64,000 nt of DNA from Alkalilimnicola sp. S0819 (GCF_009295635.1 NZ_WHIW01000015.1:1-64000); one strand, 5' to 3'. Shown: positions 28,343 to 37,670, counted from the first letter of the stretch. The notes: generated by a model from the letters alone, not told the origin. Numbers and translations are program-made.

Positions 28343-31300
28343 TTGAGCTTTAACGAGGCGAAACTGGAGCAGGCGATCATCGCCCTGCTGGAAGCCCAGG
28401 GCTACCCGCACCACCCGGCCGAGACCCTGCAGCGCGCCCCCGAGCAGGTGCTGCTCCACGACGACCTGCGCAGCTTCCTCGCCCGCCGCTACGCCGACCA
28501 GGGCATCACCCCCGGCGAGATCGAATCGGTGATCCGCACGCTGGAAGCCCTCCCGGCGAGCGACCTGTACGAAGCCAACAAGGCCATCCACCAGCGGGTG
28601 GCCGACGGCTTTCTGCTGAAACGCGAGGACCGCAGCCGCAAGGACCTCTACGTCCAGCTCATCGACTACACGGACCTGGCGGCGCTGCCCGCGCCGGCCG
28701 ACACCTCCACCACCACGCAAGTGGCCGACCAGGCGCCGTTTTACGGCGCCACACAAAACCACTACCGACTGGTCAGCCAATTGCAGGTGGTCGGCAGCGA
28801 GACCCGCATCCCCGACGCCGTGCTCTACATCAACGGCCTGCCGCTGGTGGTGTTCGAGTTCAAGAGCGCGGTGCGCGAGGACGCCACGCTGTTCGATGCC
28901 TACAAGCAGCTCACCACCCGCTACGTGCGGGATATTCCCGAGCTGATGAAGTACAACGCCCTGTGCGTGCTCAGCGACGGCGCCAACAGCAAGATGGGCT
29001 CCCTGTTCGCCCCCTACGACTACTTCTACAACTGGCGCAAGGTCAGCGGCGACGAGGCCGTGGGCCGGGACGGCATCGACGGCCTGCACTGCATGCTGCA
29101 GGGCCTGTTCGACCAGCGGCGGCTGCGACAGGTGATCCGCCATTTCATCCATTTCCCCGACGTTTCCCGCACACAACAGAAGATCGTCTGCCGTTACCCG
29201 CAGTTCTACGCGGCCACCAAGCTCTACCGGAACATCCTCGCCCACCGCCGGCCCCGGGGCGACGGCAAGGGCGGCACCTATTTCGGCGCCACCGGCTGCG
29301 GCAAGAGCTACACCATGCTGTTCCTCAGCCGCCTGCTGATGAAAAGCCTGGCACTGGAAAGCCCCACCATCGTGCTGATCACCGACCGCACCGATCTGGA
29401 CGACCAGCTCTCGGCGCAGTTCACCAACGCCAAGGGCTTTATCGGCGATCAGACCGTGGTGAGCGTGGAAAGCCGCGCGCAGCTACGCGAACTGCTCAAG
29501 GGCCGCAGCAGCGGCGGGGTGTTCCTCACCACCATCCACAAGTTCACCGAAGACACCGAACTGCTCACCGAGCGCGACAACGTCATCTGCATCTCCGACG
29601 AGGCCCACCGCAGCCAGGTGAACCTGGACCAGAAGGTGCGGGTGACGGAGCAGGGCGTGCGCCGCAGCTACGGCTTCGCCAAATACCTGCACGACTCCCT
29701 GCCCAACGCCACCTATGTGGGCTTCACCGGCACCCCCATCGACGCCACTCTGGATGTGTTCGGCGAGGTGGTGGACAGCTACACCATGACCGAATCCGTA
29801 CACGACGAGATCACCGTGCGCATCGTCTATGAGGGGCGCGCGGCCAAGGTAGTGCTGGACAACCGCAAGCTGGAAGAAATCGAGGCCTACTACGCCGCCT
29901 GCGCGGAGGACGGCGCCAGCGAATATCAGATCGAGGCCAGCAAGCAGGCCAGCGCCAACATGGCGGCCATCCTCGGCGACCCGGACCGGCTCCGCGCCCT
30001 GGCGGCGGACTTCGTCCACCACTACGAGCAGCGGCTGGAAGAGGGCGCCACGGTCAAGGGCAAGGCCATGTTCGTGTGCAGCAACCGCGCGGTGGCCTGG
30101 GCCTTCTACCAGGAGTTGATCGCCTTGCGCCCGGAATGGGCCGAGCAGCGTGACTGCGAACCCGGGGCGGTGCTCAGCGAACAGGAGCGCCAGCGCATCA
30201 AACCCATGGAGCGGGTGAAGCTGATCATGACCCGGGGCAAGGACGACCCGAAAGCCCTTTGGGACATGCTGGGCAACAAGGACCACCGCAAGGAGCTGGA
30301 CCGGCAGTTCAAGAACGCCCGCTCCAACTTCAAGATCGCCATCGTGGTGGACATGTGGCTCACCGGCTTCGACGTGCCCTTCCTCGACACGATCTACATC
30401 GACAAGCCCATCCAGCGCCACAACCTGATCCAGACCATCTCCCGGGTGAACCGCAAGTTCGCGGGCAAGCACAAGGGCCTGGTGGTGGACTACATCGGCA
30501 TCAAGAAGCAGATGAACCTGGCGCTGGCGCACTACAACAAGGCCGACCAGCAGAACATCGAGGAGATCCGGCAATCCATCGTGGTGGTGAAGGACCACCT
30601 GGACCTGCTGGCGCGGATGTTCCACCGCTTCGACACCCGGCCCTACCACCAGGGCAGCCCGCTGGAGCAGTTGCAGTGCCTGAACCGCGCCGCCGAATTC
30701 GCCCAGGCCACGGAGCCGCTGGAAAAGCGCTTCATGCTGCTGGTGAAACGGCTGAAAGCCGCCTACGACATCTGCAGCGGCTCCGAGGCCATCAGCCAGA
30801 CCGAGCGCGACCGGATTCATTTCTACCTCGCCGTGCGCGCCATCATCGCCAAGCTCACCCGGGGCCAGGCGCCGGATACCGCGCAGATGAACGCCCGGGT
30901 GCAGGCAATGATCCGCGACGCGCTGCAGGCCGACGGGGTGGAGGAGATCCTGCGGATGGGCGAGGGCGCCGAGGGCGCGCGGGACATCTTCGACGAGTCC
31001 TACCTGGCCATGATCGACAAGATCAAACTGCCCAACACCAAGGTCAAACTGCTGCAACAACTACTGGCCAAGGCCATCGCGGACTTCAAGAAGATCAACC
31101 GGGCCCGGGGCGTGGATTTCTCGAAGAAACTCCAGGCGCTGGTCGCGCACTACAACGAGCGCGACGAAAGCAACGTGCTGGTGGGCAATGTGCTGGAGGA
31201 TTTCTCCGAGCAGTTGGCCGACCTGTTCCTGGCCCTGGGCCGGGAGCGGGGCTCCCACGCCGAGCTGGGGCTGGATGTGGAAGAGAAGGCCTTCTATGAC

Positions 31301-31561
31301 ATCCTCAAGAGCCTGACCGTGAAGTACGACTTCAGCTACCCCGAGGACAAGCTGCTGGTGCTCGCCGGCGCCGTGAAGGCAGTGGTGGACGACAAGGCGA
31401 AGTACACCGACTGGAACCGGCGCGAGGACATCAAGGCCGAGCTGAAGGTGGACCTGATCCTGGTGCTCGCCGAGCACGGCTACCCGCCGGTGGACCGAGA
31501 CGAGGTGTACCAGGAAATCTTTGAACAGGCGGAGACGTTTCGGCGGAGTTTGCGGGGGTGA
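28343..31561 (+). CDS. hsdR: Type I restriction-modification endonuclease/translocase subunit R
   Basis: This 1072-residue HsdR is the motor and nuclease of the type I complex. The N-terminal nuclease core has D158 and E172-x-K174 (PDAVLY ... VVFEFKSA). The SF2 translocase follows with Walker A GATGCGKS at 315-322 and the DEAH box at 419-422. A later motor lobe contains VVDMWLTGFDVPFLDTIYID and HNLIQTISRVNRKF, before a C-terminal helical region that docks on the methylase. The start is TTG with a weak ribosome site; 108 bp separate it from the Fic gene, and a TATGCT box there may be an internal promoter. All key residues are present, so the enzyme should be active. Confidence 0.96.
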   Translation: MSFNEAKLEQAIIALLEAQGYPHHPAETLQRAPEQVLLHDDLRSFLARRYADQGITPGEIESVIRTLEALPASDLYEANKAIHQRVADGFLLKREDRSRKDLYVQLIDYTDLAALPAPADTSTTTQVADQAPFYGATQNHYRLVSQLQVVGSETRIPDAVLYINGLPLVVFEFKSAVREDATLFDAYKQLTTRYVRDIPELMKYNALCVLSDGANSKMGSLFAPYDYFYNWRKVSGDEAVGRDGIDGLHCMLQGLFDQRRLRQVIRHFIHFPDVSRTQQKIVCRYPQFYAATKLYRNILAHRRPRGDGKGGTYFGATGCGKSYTMLFLSRLLMKSLALESPTIVLITDRTDLDDQLSAQFTNAKGFIGDQTVVSVESRAQLRELLKGRSSGGVFLTTIHKFTEDTELLTERDNVICISDEAHRSQVNLDQKVRVTEQGVRRSYGFAKYLHDSLPNATYVGFTGTPIDATLDVFGEVVDSYTMTESVHDEITVRIVYEGRAAKVVLDNRKLEEIEAYYAACAEDGASEYQIEASKQASANMAAILGDPDRLRALAADFVHHYEQRLEEGATVKGKAMFVCSNRAVAWAFYQELIALRPEWAEQRDCEPGAVLSEQERQRIKPMERVKLIMTRGKDDPKALWDMLGNKDHRKELDRQFKNARSNFKIAIVVDMWLTGFDVPFLDTIYIDKPIQRHNLIQTISRVNRKFAGKHKGLVVDYIGIKKQMNLALAHYNKADQQNIEEIRQSIVVVKDHLDLLARMFHRFDTRPYHQGSPLEQLQCLNRAAEFAQATEPLEKRFMLLVKRLKAAYDICSGSEAISQTERDRIHFYLAVRAIIAKLTRGQAPDTAQMNARVQAMIRDALQADGVEEILRMGEGAEGARDIFDESYLAMIDKIKLPNTKVKLLQQLLAKAIADFKKINRARGVDFSKKLQALVAHYNERDESNVLVGNVLEDFSEQLADLFLALGRERGSHAELGLDVEEKAFYDILKSLTVKYDFSYPEDKLLVLAGAVKAVVDDKAKYTDWNRREDIKAELKVDLILVLAEHGYPPVDRDEVYQEIFEQAETFRRSLRG

Positions 31562-31591
31562 GTTACAGTCGCCTGCCCCCCGGCCCCACTC

Positions 31592-32131
31592 TCATGGGCC
31601 ACCGCACAGGGCGATAGCATCCGGGAAGCGGGTGGCGTCATCCATCGCGCCGTAGGTGGCCGGCAAACCCCTCGGGAAGTTGAGGCGCGGCCTCATGGCG
31701 ATGTGCAGCAAGCGCTCCAATGCACGAATGAATTTTTTACCGGTGCCATTCGCGTCCACCAGCAGAAGGCGGTAGTCACCGATCCGCTCGACGCCCTCCA
31801 CATAGCCACCATAGCTTCCCTGGTCCAGGCCAATGTCCTTTATCGCCCTGCGCAAAAACGTATTCATTCCGTATCTTGGCGACATGCCGAAATGCCCCCC
31901 GATCCGGTGGGCAAAGTGGCTTGAGCTGCACATTCCCACATAGACGCAGTGCCCCTTCCCATCAAAAAACAGGTAGACGCCGTGCCGCAGGGCGGCTGTG
32001 CGCTCTCCGGCGAGCAACAGATCGAAGAGCCGCAGGTCGCGGAGCGCGATCTTCGGCGTAGCGGCAAGCACTTCGACCACCTCTCCCACCGGCAACGGCC
32101 GCAACGCGTCTATGTTCACCACGTGAGTCAC
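31592..32131 (-). CDS. GIY-YIG nuclease-like protein coupled to FtsZ-like gene
   Basis: This 179-residue protein has a central GIY-YIG fold: GVY at 51-53, YVG at 64-66, Arg76 in HFAHRIGG, Glu139 in ALERLLHIAM and Asn151 in RPRLNF. These are the positions expected for the tyrosines, arginine and metal-binding glutamate of the nuclease family. About 45 N-terminal residues are outside the domain. The start is GTG, overlapping the stop of the FtsZ-like gene as GTGA, so the two proteins are translated together. It is convergent with hsdR, 30 bp away. Assignment rests on motif spacing alone; I infer DNA or RNA cleavage. Confidence 0.72.
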   Translation of the reverse strand: MTHVVNIDALRPLPVGEVVEVLAATPKIALRDLRLFDLLLAGERTAALRHGVYLFFDGKGHCVYVGMCSSSHFAHRIGGHFGMSPRYGMNTFLRRAIKDIGLDQGSYGGYVEGVERIGDYRLLLVDANGTGKKFIRALERLLHIAMRPRLNFPRGLPATYGAMDDATRFPDAIALCGGP

Positions 32132-32730
32132 TGTAAATCCTTGAGAAGGTTGCGCAGGGCGACGGCAGCGTCTCGCGCCACCCCCTCGAAATAGTCGGGC
32201 AGCGAGGTTTGAGTCTGACTGCTCGGTTCTACGCCCCGAGCATGATCGACGAGGATCAGGCTGTCGACCTGCTGTCGCAGACCTGGCAAGGCCGCCTGGG
32301 CTACCGGAATACGCTTCTCCTCGAAGGCGAACGGCATGGTGGCTATCGCTGTTACCCGCAAACCGCGCGTTCCGGCAATACGCGCCAACACGCTGGCCGC
32401 ACCGCTCCCGGTGGCACCACCCAAGCCCACGACCACGGTGACAACGCCGTAGCCGGCCAACATGTCGGCGAAAGCGTGGGCTTCCTGTTCAGCGGCGGCT
32501 TCCGCCTCCATGACCGCCGTCTTCGCGGGCCGGCGCCCCAAATCCAGCCACTTCTGTGATGACGCGGCGCCGACGGAGGCGTGGGCCAGCTCCTCGCGAA
32601 AATTAACGAACAAAACATCCATATCCAATGCCGGCCCTATGTACCCGGCCATACTGCAGCCGGCTCCACCGACCCCGATCACCAGCGTCTTACCCACGCC
32701 ACTCTCCCGTCTCAGACAATTCACCGGCAT
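32128..32730 (-). CDS. Minimal FtsZ/tubulin-like GTPase
   Basis: This 200-residue protein matches the N-terminal GTP-binding half of FtsZ. It has T1 loop GVGGAG (19-24), tubulin signature GGATGSG (104-110), TMPFAFEEKR (131-140; FtsZ has TxPFxFEGxR), and VDSLILVDHARG (155-166, T5 region). The last helix (SLPDYFEGVARDAAVALRN) aligns with the FtsZ helix that precedes T7. The chain then stops, so the T7 catalytic loop and the C-terminal domain are absent. A GTG at 32697 with GGGAGAG upstream is an equally good start (189 aa). Its stop overlaps the GIY-YIG gene. It should bind GTP, but conventional filament-coupled hydrolysis is not expected. Confidence 0.8.
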   Translation of the reverse strand: MPVNCLRRESGVGKTLVIGVGGAGCSMAGYIGPALDMDVLFVNFREELAHASVGAASSQKWLDLGRRPAKTAVMEAEAAAEQEAHAFADMLAGYGVVTVVVGLGGATGSGAASVLARIAGTRGLRVTAIATMPFAFEEKRIPVAQAALPGLRQQVDSLILVDHARGVEPSSQTQTSLPDYFEGVARDAAVALRNLLKDLQ

Positions 32731-32764
32731 CGTGAACCATCCGAACGACAGGGTTTGTCGCGCA

Positions 32765-33301
32765 TCAGCTCCGGCGTCGCCGCAGAGCGTCCACATAACC
32801 TTGCTGTTTCAGGGCTTCGTCCAGCTCCCATCGCACAACACATAGCGCAGGGTCTGCTACATACCCTCGCGAAAACTTGCCCACACCCAAGTCGAACAAT
32901 GCTCCGCAGTGCGCGTAGCCCTGACGCTCCACGTACTGCTCGGTTATCCAACCGGCAATGACAGGCACGGGAATCAAGAGGATCAGGGTCAGGTACAACC
33001 CCGCCATGAATCGCTTCATGACCGGCAGCATGCGCTCGCGAGGCACAGCCCTCCGCCGCTGAATCTGCACATACAGGATCAAGCCAGGCACCAGCAAACC
33101 GCCGAGCAGTACGGCAGGCAATGTATAGTGGCTATAGTCGACGAGGACTACCGGATCACCGTGAACGAGCGGCCCGTAGATGTCGCGCACCCAGGCGTCG
33201 TAATACCAGGCTGGCGCGAAGGCGAACAGCAAGACAATGAACACGGTTGCCGCCAGGCCGGCGAGCATGAACCTCCAACGCATGCCGGACAGGAACTCCA
33301 T
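32765..33301 (-). CDS. Small membrane protein upstream of FtsZ-like gene
   Basis: This 178-residue protein has three hydrophobic helices: about 10-30 (FMLAGLAATVFIVLLFAFAP), 62-82 (LPAVLLGGLLVPGLILYVQI) and 100-122 (AGLYLTLILLIPVPVIAGWI). A soluble C-terminal tail (EQYVERQGYAHCGALFD ... DEALKQQGYVDALRR) includes two cysteines. I do not recognise a named family. The ATG at 33301 is used; an ATG six codons later is possible. It is 34 bp upstream of the FtsZ-like gene on the same strand, suggesting that this GTPase works at the membrane. Confidence 0.75.
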   Translation of the reverse strand: MEFLSGMRWRFMLAGLAATVFIVLLFAFAPAWYYDAWVRDIYGPLVHGDPVVLVDYSHYTLPAVLLGGLLVPGLILYVQIQRRRAVPRERMLPVMKRFMAGLYLTLILLIPVPVIAGWITEQYVERQGYAHCGALFDLGVGKFSRGYVADPALCVVRWELDEALKQQGYVDALRRRRS

Positions 33302-33392
33302 CCTCACTACAGCCGCGGCAGATGCGCCGGACCACGATAAAACACAGGCCCCACACGGCCGCTTTTTTCCGCGGCACACAAGCGCAGGGCGC

Positions 33393-34136
33393 TCACTCCA
33401 CCCCCAGCCGCCGCAAGAACTCCCGCACCCCCGCCACATGCCGCCGGCTGATCTCCAGCCTCTCGCCGCCGTCGCGCAGCACCGCCCACGGCCCGCCATC
33501 GCCGCGCTCCATGCCGGCCAGCCAGGCCTTGTTCACCAGGCAATTGCGATGAATCCGCAGCAAACGCCGGGGGTGCTGCTCTTCCAGCTGCTTCAACGAC
33601 TGCTCGATCAGCTCTTCGCCGCCCGCATGGTGCACGGTCACGTACTTGTGCTCGGCCTGCAGGTAGCGCACCTGGTGCAGGGGCAGCAGCTCCATACCGT
33701 CACGCCGACGCACCAGGAGCGCTTCGGCTTCCTCGGTGGGCGGTTCGGGCTGTTTCAGCGCCTGCAATTGCGCCCGGTTCAGCCGCCGCGCCTTTTGCAG
33801 CGCCTCTTCCAAGCGCGCCCGGCGCACCGGCTTGACCAGATAATCCACCGCATTGGCCTCGAAGGCCTGCAGGGCGTGATCGGTGCTGGCGGTGATGAAG
33901 ATCAGCGCCGGGGGCTGGGCGCTCTGGGCGAGCCGCACGGCGGCTTCCAGCCCGTCCATGCCGGGCATGCGGATGTCCATCAGCACCAGCTCCGGGGCAT
34001 GTTCCGCGGCCTGTTCCAGGGCCTGGCGCCCGGTGCCGGCCTCAGCGACGACGCGGTACTGCGCGCCCAGTTCTTCGATGAGCTTGCGCAGCCGGGTCCG
34101 GGCAGGGGCTTCGTCATCGACGATCATCAGTCGCAT
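33393..34136 (-). CDS. algR: LytTR-family response regulator
   Basis: This 247-residue AlgR-type regulator has a receiver domain ([16 protein letters not shown], phospho-acceptor Asp in LMDIRMPGMDGLEAA, switch Thr in FITAS, Lys in LVKPV). It is followed by a LytTR DNA-binding domain (RYLQAEHKYVTVHHAGGEEL, then FRIH-like LLRIHRNCLVNKAWL). In Pseudomonas the homologue controls alginate, type IV pili and virulence; here the targets are unknown. The start lies inside the end of algZ. It is minus-strand, and in Pseudomonas it would be followed by hemC, which here is 16.5 kb away. Confidence 0.93.
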   Translation of the reverse strand: MRLMIVDDEAPARTRLRKLIEELGAQYRVVAEAGTGRQALEQAAEHAPELVLMDIRMPGMDGLEAAVRLAQSAQPPALIFITASTDHALQAFEANAVDYLVKPVRRARLEEALQKARRLNRAQLQALKQPEPPTEEAEALLVRRRDGMELLPLHQVRYLQAEHKYVTVHHAGGEELIEQSLKQLEEQHPRRLLRIHRNCLVNKAWLAGMERGDGGPWAVLRDGGERLEISRRHVAGVREFLRRLGVE

Positions 34137-35181
34137 CCGGCGCCCTCCTGTACGGGAAGTGAATGTCCAGCCGGTAGTCCGGGCCCTCACGGCTCAGCCG
34201 CAGATCCGCCGCCTCGCCAAAGGCGAGCTTCAGGCGCTCGCGAACGTTGTTCTGGGCGATGCCGAAGCCCCCGCCCGGCCCCCGGCCAGCACTGGCCGGG
34301 TTGCGGATGGTCAGGCGCAGGCCATCACCCTCGCGCGCACCATTCACCTGCACGCAGCCACCCTGCTCGCGGGGCTCCACCCCGTAGCGCACCGCATTCT
34401 CCAGCAGGGGCTGCAGGGTGAGCGGGGGCAAGAGGGCATCGTTGGGCAGGGCGGCGGTGTCCCAGGCCACCTGCAGTCGGGCGTCGAGCCGCAAGGCCTC
34501 CATGCGCAGATACCCCCGCCCCAGCTCCAGCTCCTCGGCCAGGCTCACCAGCCGCCGCCCGCGCCCCAGCGCCGCGCGGAACAGGTCCGCCAGGTCCTCC
34601 ACCGCCGCCTCGGCCTTCTCCGGGGCGGCGGGGATCATGGAGGCGATGGTGTTCAGGCTGTTGAAGAGAAAATGGGGGCGGATGCGCGCCTGCAGGGCAT
34701 CGATGCGGGCATCGGCCTCGCTCAGCAGGCGCAGCCGGGCCTGGTATTGAACCTGCAGATAACGCAGCAGCACGGCGGCGACGATGGCGGCAATGGCCAG
34801 CACCCGCAGCACGAACTCGGCACGGGCCGCGGCGGGCTCGCCGAGCAGCACGTGGCCAAAGCCCGCCACCAGGGCGGCGACCAACAACACCAACCCCCAA
34901 GCGGCCACGCCCGCCCGGACGTCGCCCAGGCGTTCCAGCAGCGGGCGCAGGATGCAAAGCAGGGCCGCAGAGGCCAGCGCGATCCACTGCACGAACAGGG
35001 AAAGCAGCCCCAGCGCGGTCCAGGAGAAGGCCCCCGGCTGTGCCAGCACCAGCACGAACACCAGCAACTCGCCGGTGACCACCACGGCGAACACGCTGCC
35101 GATCTGGCAGAAATTGGGCAAGAAGGTTTGCTGCTGTGCCACGTTTTCGTTGTTCTTGTGTAGTTTCCCCGCGGGCGGCAT
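34114..35181 (-). CDS. algZ: AlgZ/FimS-type sensor histidine kinase (LytS family)
   Basis: This 355-residue membrane kinase is of the His_kinase/LytS type. Four hydrophobic helices occupy residues ~28-150 ([18 protein letters not shown] and following). Then come the phospho-acceptor region [18 protein letters not shown] and the ATP-binding [18 protein letters not shown] and [15 protein letters not shown]. There is no large extracellular sensor loop. It overlaps algR by 23 bases and is divergent from argH across a 102-bp promoter region, as in Pseudomonas. The start [11 protein letters not shown] is the first good methionine. Confidence 0.93.
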   Translation of the reverse strand: MPPAGKLHKNNENVAQQQTFLPNFCQIGSVFAVVVTGELLVFVLVLAQPGAFSWTALGLLSLFVQWIALASAALLCILRPLLERLGDVRAGVAAWGLVLLVAALVAGFGHVLLGEPAAARAEFVLRVLAIAAIVAAVLLRYLQVQYQARLRLLSEADARIDALQARIRPHFLFNSLNTIASMIPAAPEKAEAAVEDLADLFRAALGRGRRLVSLAEELELGRGYLRMEALRLDARLQVAWDTAALPNDALLPPLTLQPLLENAVRYGVEPREQGGCVQVNGAREGDGLRLTIRNPASAGRGPGGGFGIAQNNVRERLKLAFGEAADLRLSREGPDYRLDIHFPYRRAPDATDDRR

Positions 35182-35240
35182 TTTATGCCGTCGCCCCAAG
35201 CCCTTATAACACGGGGGGCGGCGGGGAACAGTGATCTTGC

Positions 35241-35246
35241 TATACT
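35241..35246 (+). promoter_or_regulatory. Putative -10 box for argH
   Basis: TATACT in the context TTGCTATACTGCC lies 38 bp before argH. No good -35 is seen. The same GCTATACTGCC form recurs before lptM (40435-40440), and GGCTATACTCGC before glyQ (63266-63271). Confidence 0.35.
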
Positions 35247-35283
35247 GCCGCCCCCCACGCACCAGCCCGAGGACCGTACGCCG

Positions 35284-36675
35284 ATGACGAAGAAATCCAG
35301 CCAGCTGTGGACCGGCCGCTTCAGCGAGGCCACCGATGCCTTTGTGCAGCAGTTCACCGCCTCGGAGCACTTCGACCGGCGGCTCTACGCCCACGATATC
35401 CGCGGCTCCCAGGCCCATGCCCGCATGCTCGCCAAGGTGGGCGTGCTCACCGAGGCCGAGCGCGACGCCATCATCGAAGGGCTGGACGCGATCCGCGCCG
35501 AGATCGAGGCGGGGGAGTTCCCCTGGGACCCGGCGCTGGAAGATGTGCACATGAATATCGAGAAGCGCCTGACCGATCGCATCGGCGAGGCGGGCAAGAA
35601 GCTGCACACCGGGCGCTCGCGCAACGACCAGGTGGCCACCGATATCCGCCTGTACCTGCGCGATGCCATCGCCGAGATTCGCCATCAGCTGATTCGCCTG
35701 CAGCGCGGCCTGGTGAGCCTGGCCGAGCGCGAGGCCGCCACCATCATGCCCGGCTTCACCCACCTGCAGGTGGCCCAGCCCATCACCTTCGGCCACCACA
35801 TGCTGGCCTGGTACGAGATGCTGGTGCGCGATCAGGGTCGGCTGGAAGACTGTGCGGCGCGCATGAACGTGATGCCCCTGGGTTCGGCGGCGCTGGCCGG
35901 CACCAGCTACCCCATCGAGCGGGCGATGACCTGCGAGGAGCTGGGCTTCGACTACCCCAGCCGCAACTCGCTGGATGCGGTGAGCGACCGGGACTTCGCC
36001 ATCGAGTTCTCGGCGGCGGGCGCGATCATCACCACACACCTCTCACGCATGGCCGAGGAGATGATCATCTGGGCCTCGCCGCTCACCGGCTTCATCGAGC
36101 TGCCCGATCGCTTCTGCACCGGCTCCTCGATCATGCCCCAGAAGAAGAACCCGGATGTGGCCGAGATCGTGCGCGGCAAGAGCGCGCGGATGAACGGCCA
36201 CCTGATGGCCCTGCTGACCCTCATGAAGTCCCAGCCGCTGGCCTACAACCGGGACAACCAGGAAGACAAGGAGCCGCTGTTCGACGCCGTGGACACGGTG
36301 CGCGACTCCCTCACCGCTTTCGCCGACATGATCCCGAACCTCACGGTGAACCACGCCCGGCTCTACGAGACCGCCCGCGCGGGCTTTTCCACCGCCACGG
36401 ATCTGGCCGATTACCTGGTGCGCCAGGGCGTGCCCTTCCGCGATGCCCACGAGATCGTCGGCCGCTCGGTGCGCTACGCCACCGAAGAGGGCAAGGATCT
36501 GGGCGAACTGGAACTGGACGAGCTGCGCCAGTTCAGCGCCAGGATCGGCGAGGACGTGTTCGAAGTGCTCACCCTGGAGGGCTCGGTGAACGCCCGCGAC
36601 CATGTGGGCGGCACCGCTCCCACCCAGGTACGCGCCCAGGTGGAAGCGGCCAAGGCGCGGCTGGCGGCGCTCTGA
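35284..36675 (+). CDS. argH: Argininosuccinate lyase
   Basis: This 463-residue enzyme of the fumarase/aspartase superfamily cleaves argininosuccinate to arginine and fumarate, the final step of arginine synthesis. Signature segments are [19 protein letters not shown] at the N-terminus, [16 protein letters not shown] near residue 112, the catalytic-His stretch [17 protein letters not shown] near 158, and the superfamily signature [12 protein letters not shown] near 280. Length is typical. It is divergent from algZR, matching Pseudomonas gene order. The start codon is the ATG beginning MTKKSSQLW. Confidence 0.97.
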   Translation: MTKKSSQLWTGRFSEATDAFVQQFTASEHFDRRLYAHDIRGSQAHARMLAKVGVLTEAERDAIIEGLDAIRAEIEAGEFPWDPALEDVHMNIEKRLTDRIGEAGKKLHTGRSRNDQVATDIRLYLRDAIAEIRHQLIRLQRGLVSLAEREAATIMPGFTHLQVAQPITFGHHMLAWYEMLVRDQGRLEDCAARMNVMPLGSAALAGTSYPIERAMTCEELGFDYPSRNSLDAVSDRDFAIEFSAAGAIITTHLSRMAEEMIIWASPLTGFIELPDRFCTGSSIMPQKKNPDVAEIVRGKSARMNGHLMALLTLMKSQPLAYNRDNQEDKEPLFDAVDTVRDSLTAFADMIPNLTVNHARLYETARAGFSTATDLADYLVRQGVPFRDAHEIVGRSVRYATEEGKDLGELELDELRQFSARIGEDVFEVLTLEGSVNARDHVGGTAPTQVRAQVEAAKARLAAL

Positions 36676-36693
36676 GCGCCGCCGCAGCCCCCC

Positions 36694-36996
36694 TCAGACC
36701 CGCTCGAACCAGGCCCGCACGCCGGCGAAGTCGAATTCCAGCAGGCCGCTTTCCGTGCGGCCGAACCCCACGCTCTGGTGGTGATCGGCCTCGGGCTGGC
36801 GGGTGTGCAGCTCATCGCCCCGCACGCTGTAGTACAGGCTGAAGCGGTGGACCCTGCCTTCCAGCGGAATGGTATAGACCAGCTCTCCTTCCGCCAGGAA
36901 CTCCATGCCGGTGCCTTCCTGCAGCTCGACACCCGGCTCCACCTCCCGCAATCGCCACTCGCCGAACAGCCAGCCCGGCACCTGCTCGGCGCTCAT
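36694..36996 (-). CDS. Small hypothetical protein coupled to esterase gene
   Basis: This 100-residue soluble protein has a predicted beta-rich layout (LFGEWRLREVEPGVELQEG, then MEFLAEGELVYTIPLEGR and RFSLYYSVRGDEL). It resembles a small lipocalin-like barrel, but I cannot name a family. Its ATG overlaps the stop of the upstream carboxylesterase by four bases, so it is second in a two-gene operon. It is convergent with argH, 18 bp away. Confidence 0.7.
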   Translation of the reverse strand: MSAEQVPGWLFGEWRLREVEPGVELQEGTGMEFLAEGELVYTIPLEGRVHRFSLYYSVRGDELHTRQPEADHHQSVGFGRTESGLLEFDFAGVRAWFERV

Positions 36997-37670
36997 GCCG
37001 CACCCCCCAGCACCCGCATCAGCCAGGCCCCGATGGCCTCGGCCTCTTCCATGCACAACTGATGCCCCATGGGGTAGGCATGCCACTCCACCGGGTAGCC
37101 CTGCGCCTGCAAGGCCTCGCGGCTGCGCTCGCCCAGGCTGAAGGGCAGCACGTCATCCTGCTCGCCGTGGGCCAGGAACACCGGCAGTTCGGCGTTCGCG
37201 GGGTGGGCATCCGCCGCCAGCCGCTCGGCGAGCGGCATATAGGTGGAGAGACCCATCACGCCGGCGAGCCGCTCGGGGTGGCGCAAGGCCGCGTGCAGCA
37301 CCACGGCGCCGCCCTGGGAGAAGCCGGCCAGCACGATGGCGTGGCTGGGCACGCCACGGTCCACCTCCCGGGCAATCAGGGCGCGCACCTGGGCGGTGCT
37401 CTGTTCAATGCCGGCTTCATCCACCGGCGACTTGCCGCCCAGCTCGCTGATATCGAACCAGGCACGCATGGCCATGCCGCCGTTTACCGTCACCGGGCGC
37501 ACCGGCGCGTGGGGAAAGACGAAACGCACGCCCCGGGTCGCACCGTCACCCAGGGCGGGCAGCACCGGCTCGAAGTCATGGCCGTCGGCACCCAGGCCGT
37601 GCAGCCAGATCACCGACGCGCCGGCGTTCTCGGGGCCGAACTCGACCGTCTCCAGCAAAGAATCACTCAT
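36993..37670 (-). CDS. Carboxylesterase/lysophospholipase family protein
   Basis: This 225-residue serine hydrolase is of the carboxylesterase/LysoPLA (EstB/YpfH-like) family. It has WLHGLGADGHDFEPVLPAL at the oxyanion region, nucleophile elbow AGFSQGGAVVLHAAL (Ser near 118), the acid in HGEQDDVLPF and the final His in YPMGHQLCMEE. There is no signal peptide, so it is cytoplasmic. The start is the ATG giving MSDSLLETVEFG; a slightly longer form is possible. The overlap with the 100-residue gene marks an operon. Substrates are likely short-chain esters or lysophospholipids. Confidence 0.9.
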   Translation of the reverse strand: MSDSLLETVEFGPENAGASVIWLHGLGADGHDFEPVLPALGDGATRGVRFVFPHAPVRPVTVNGGMAMRAWFDISELGGKSPVDEAGIEQSTAQVRALIAREVDRGVPSHAIVLAGFSQGGAVVLHAALRHPERLAGVMGLSTYMPLAERLAADAHPANAELPVFLAHGEQDDVLPFSLGERSREALQAQGYPVEWHAYPMGHQLCMEEAEAIGAWLMRVLGGAA

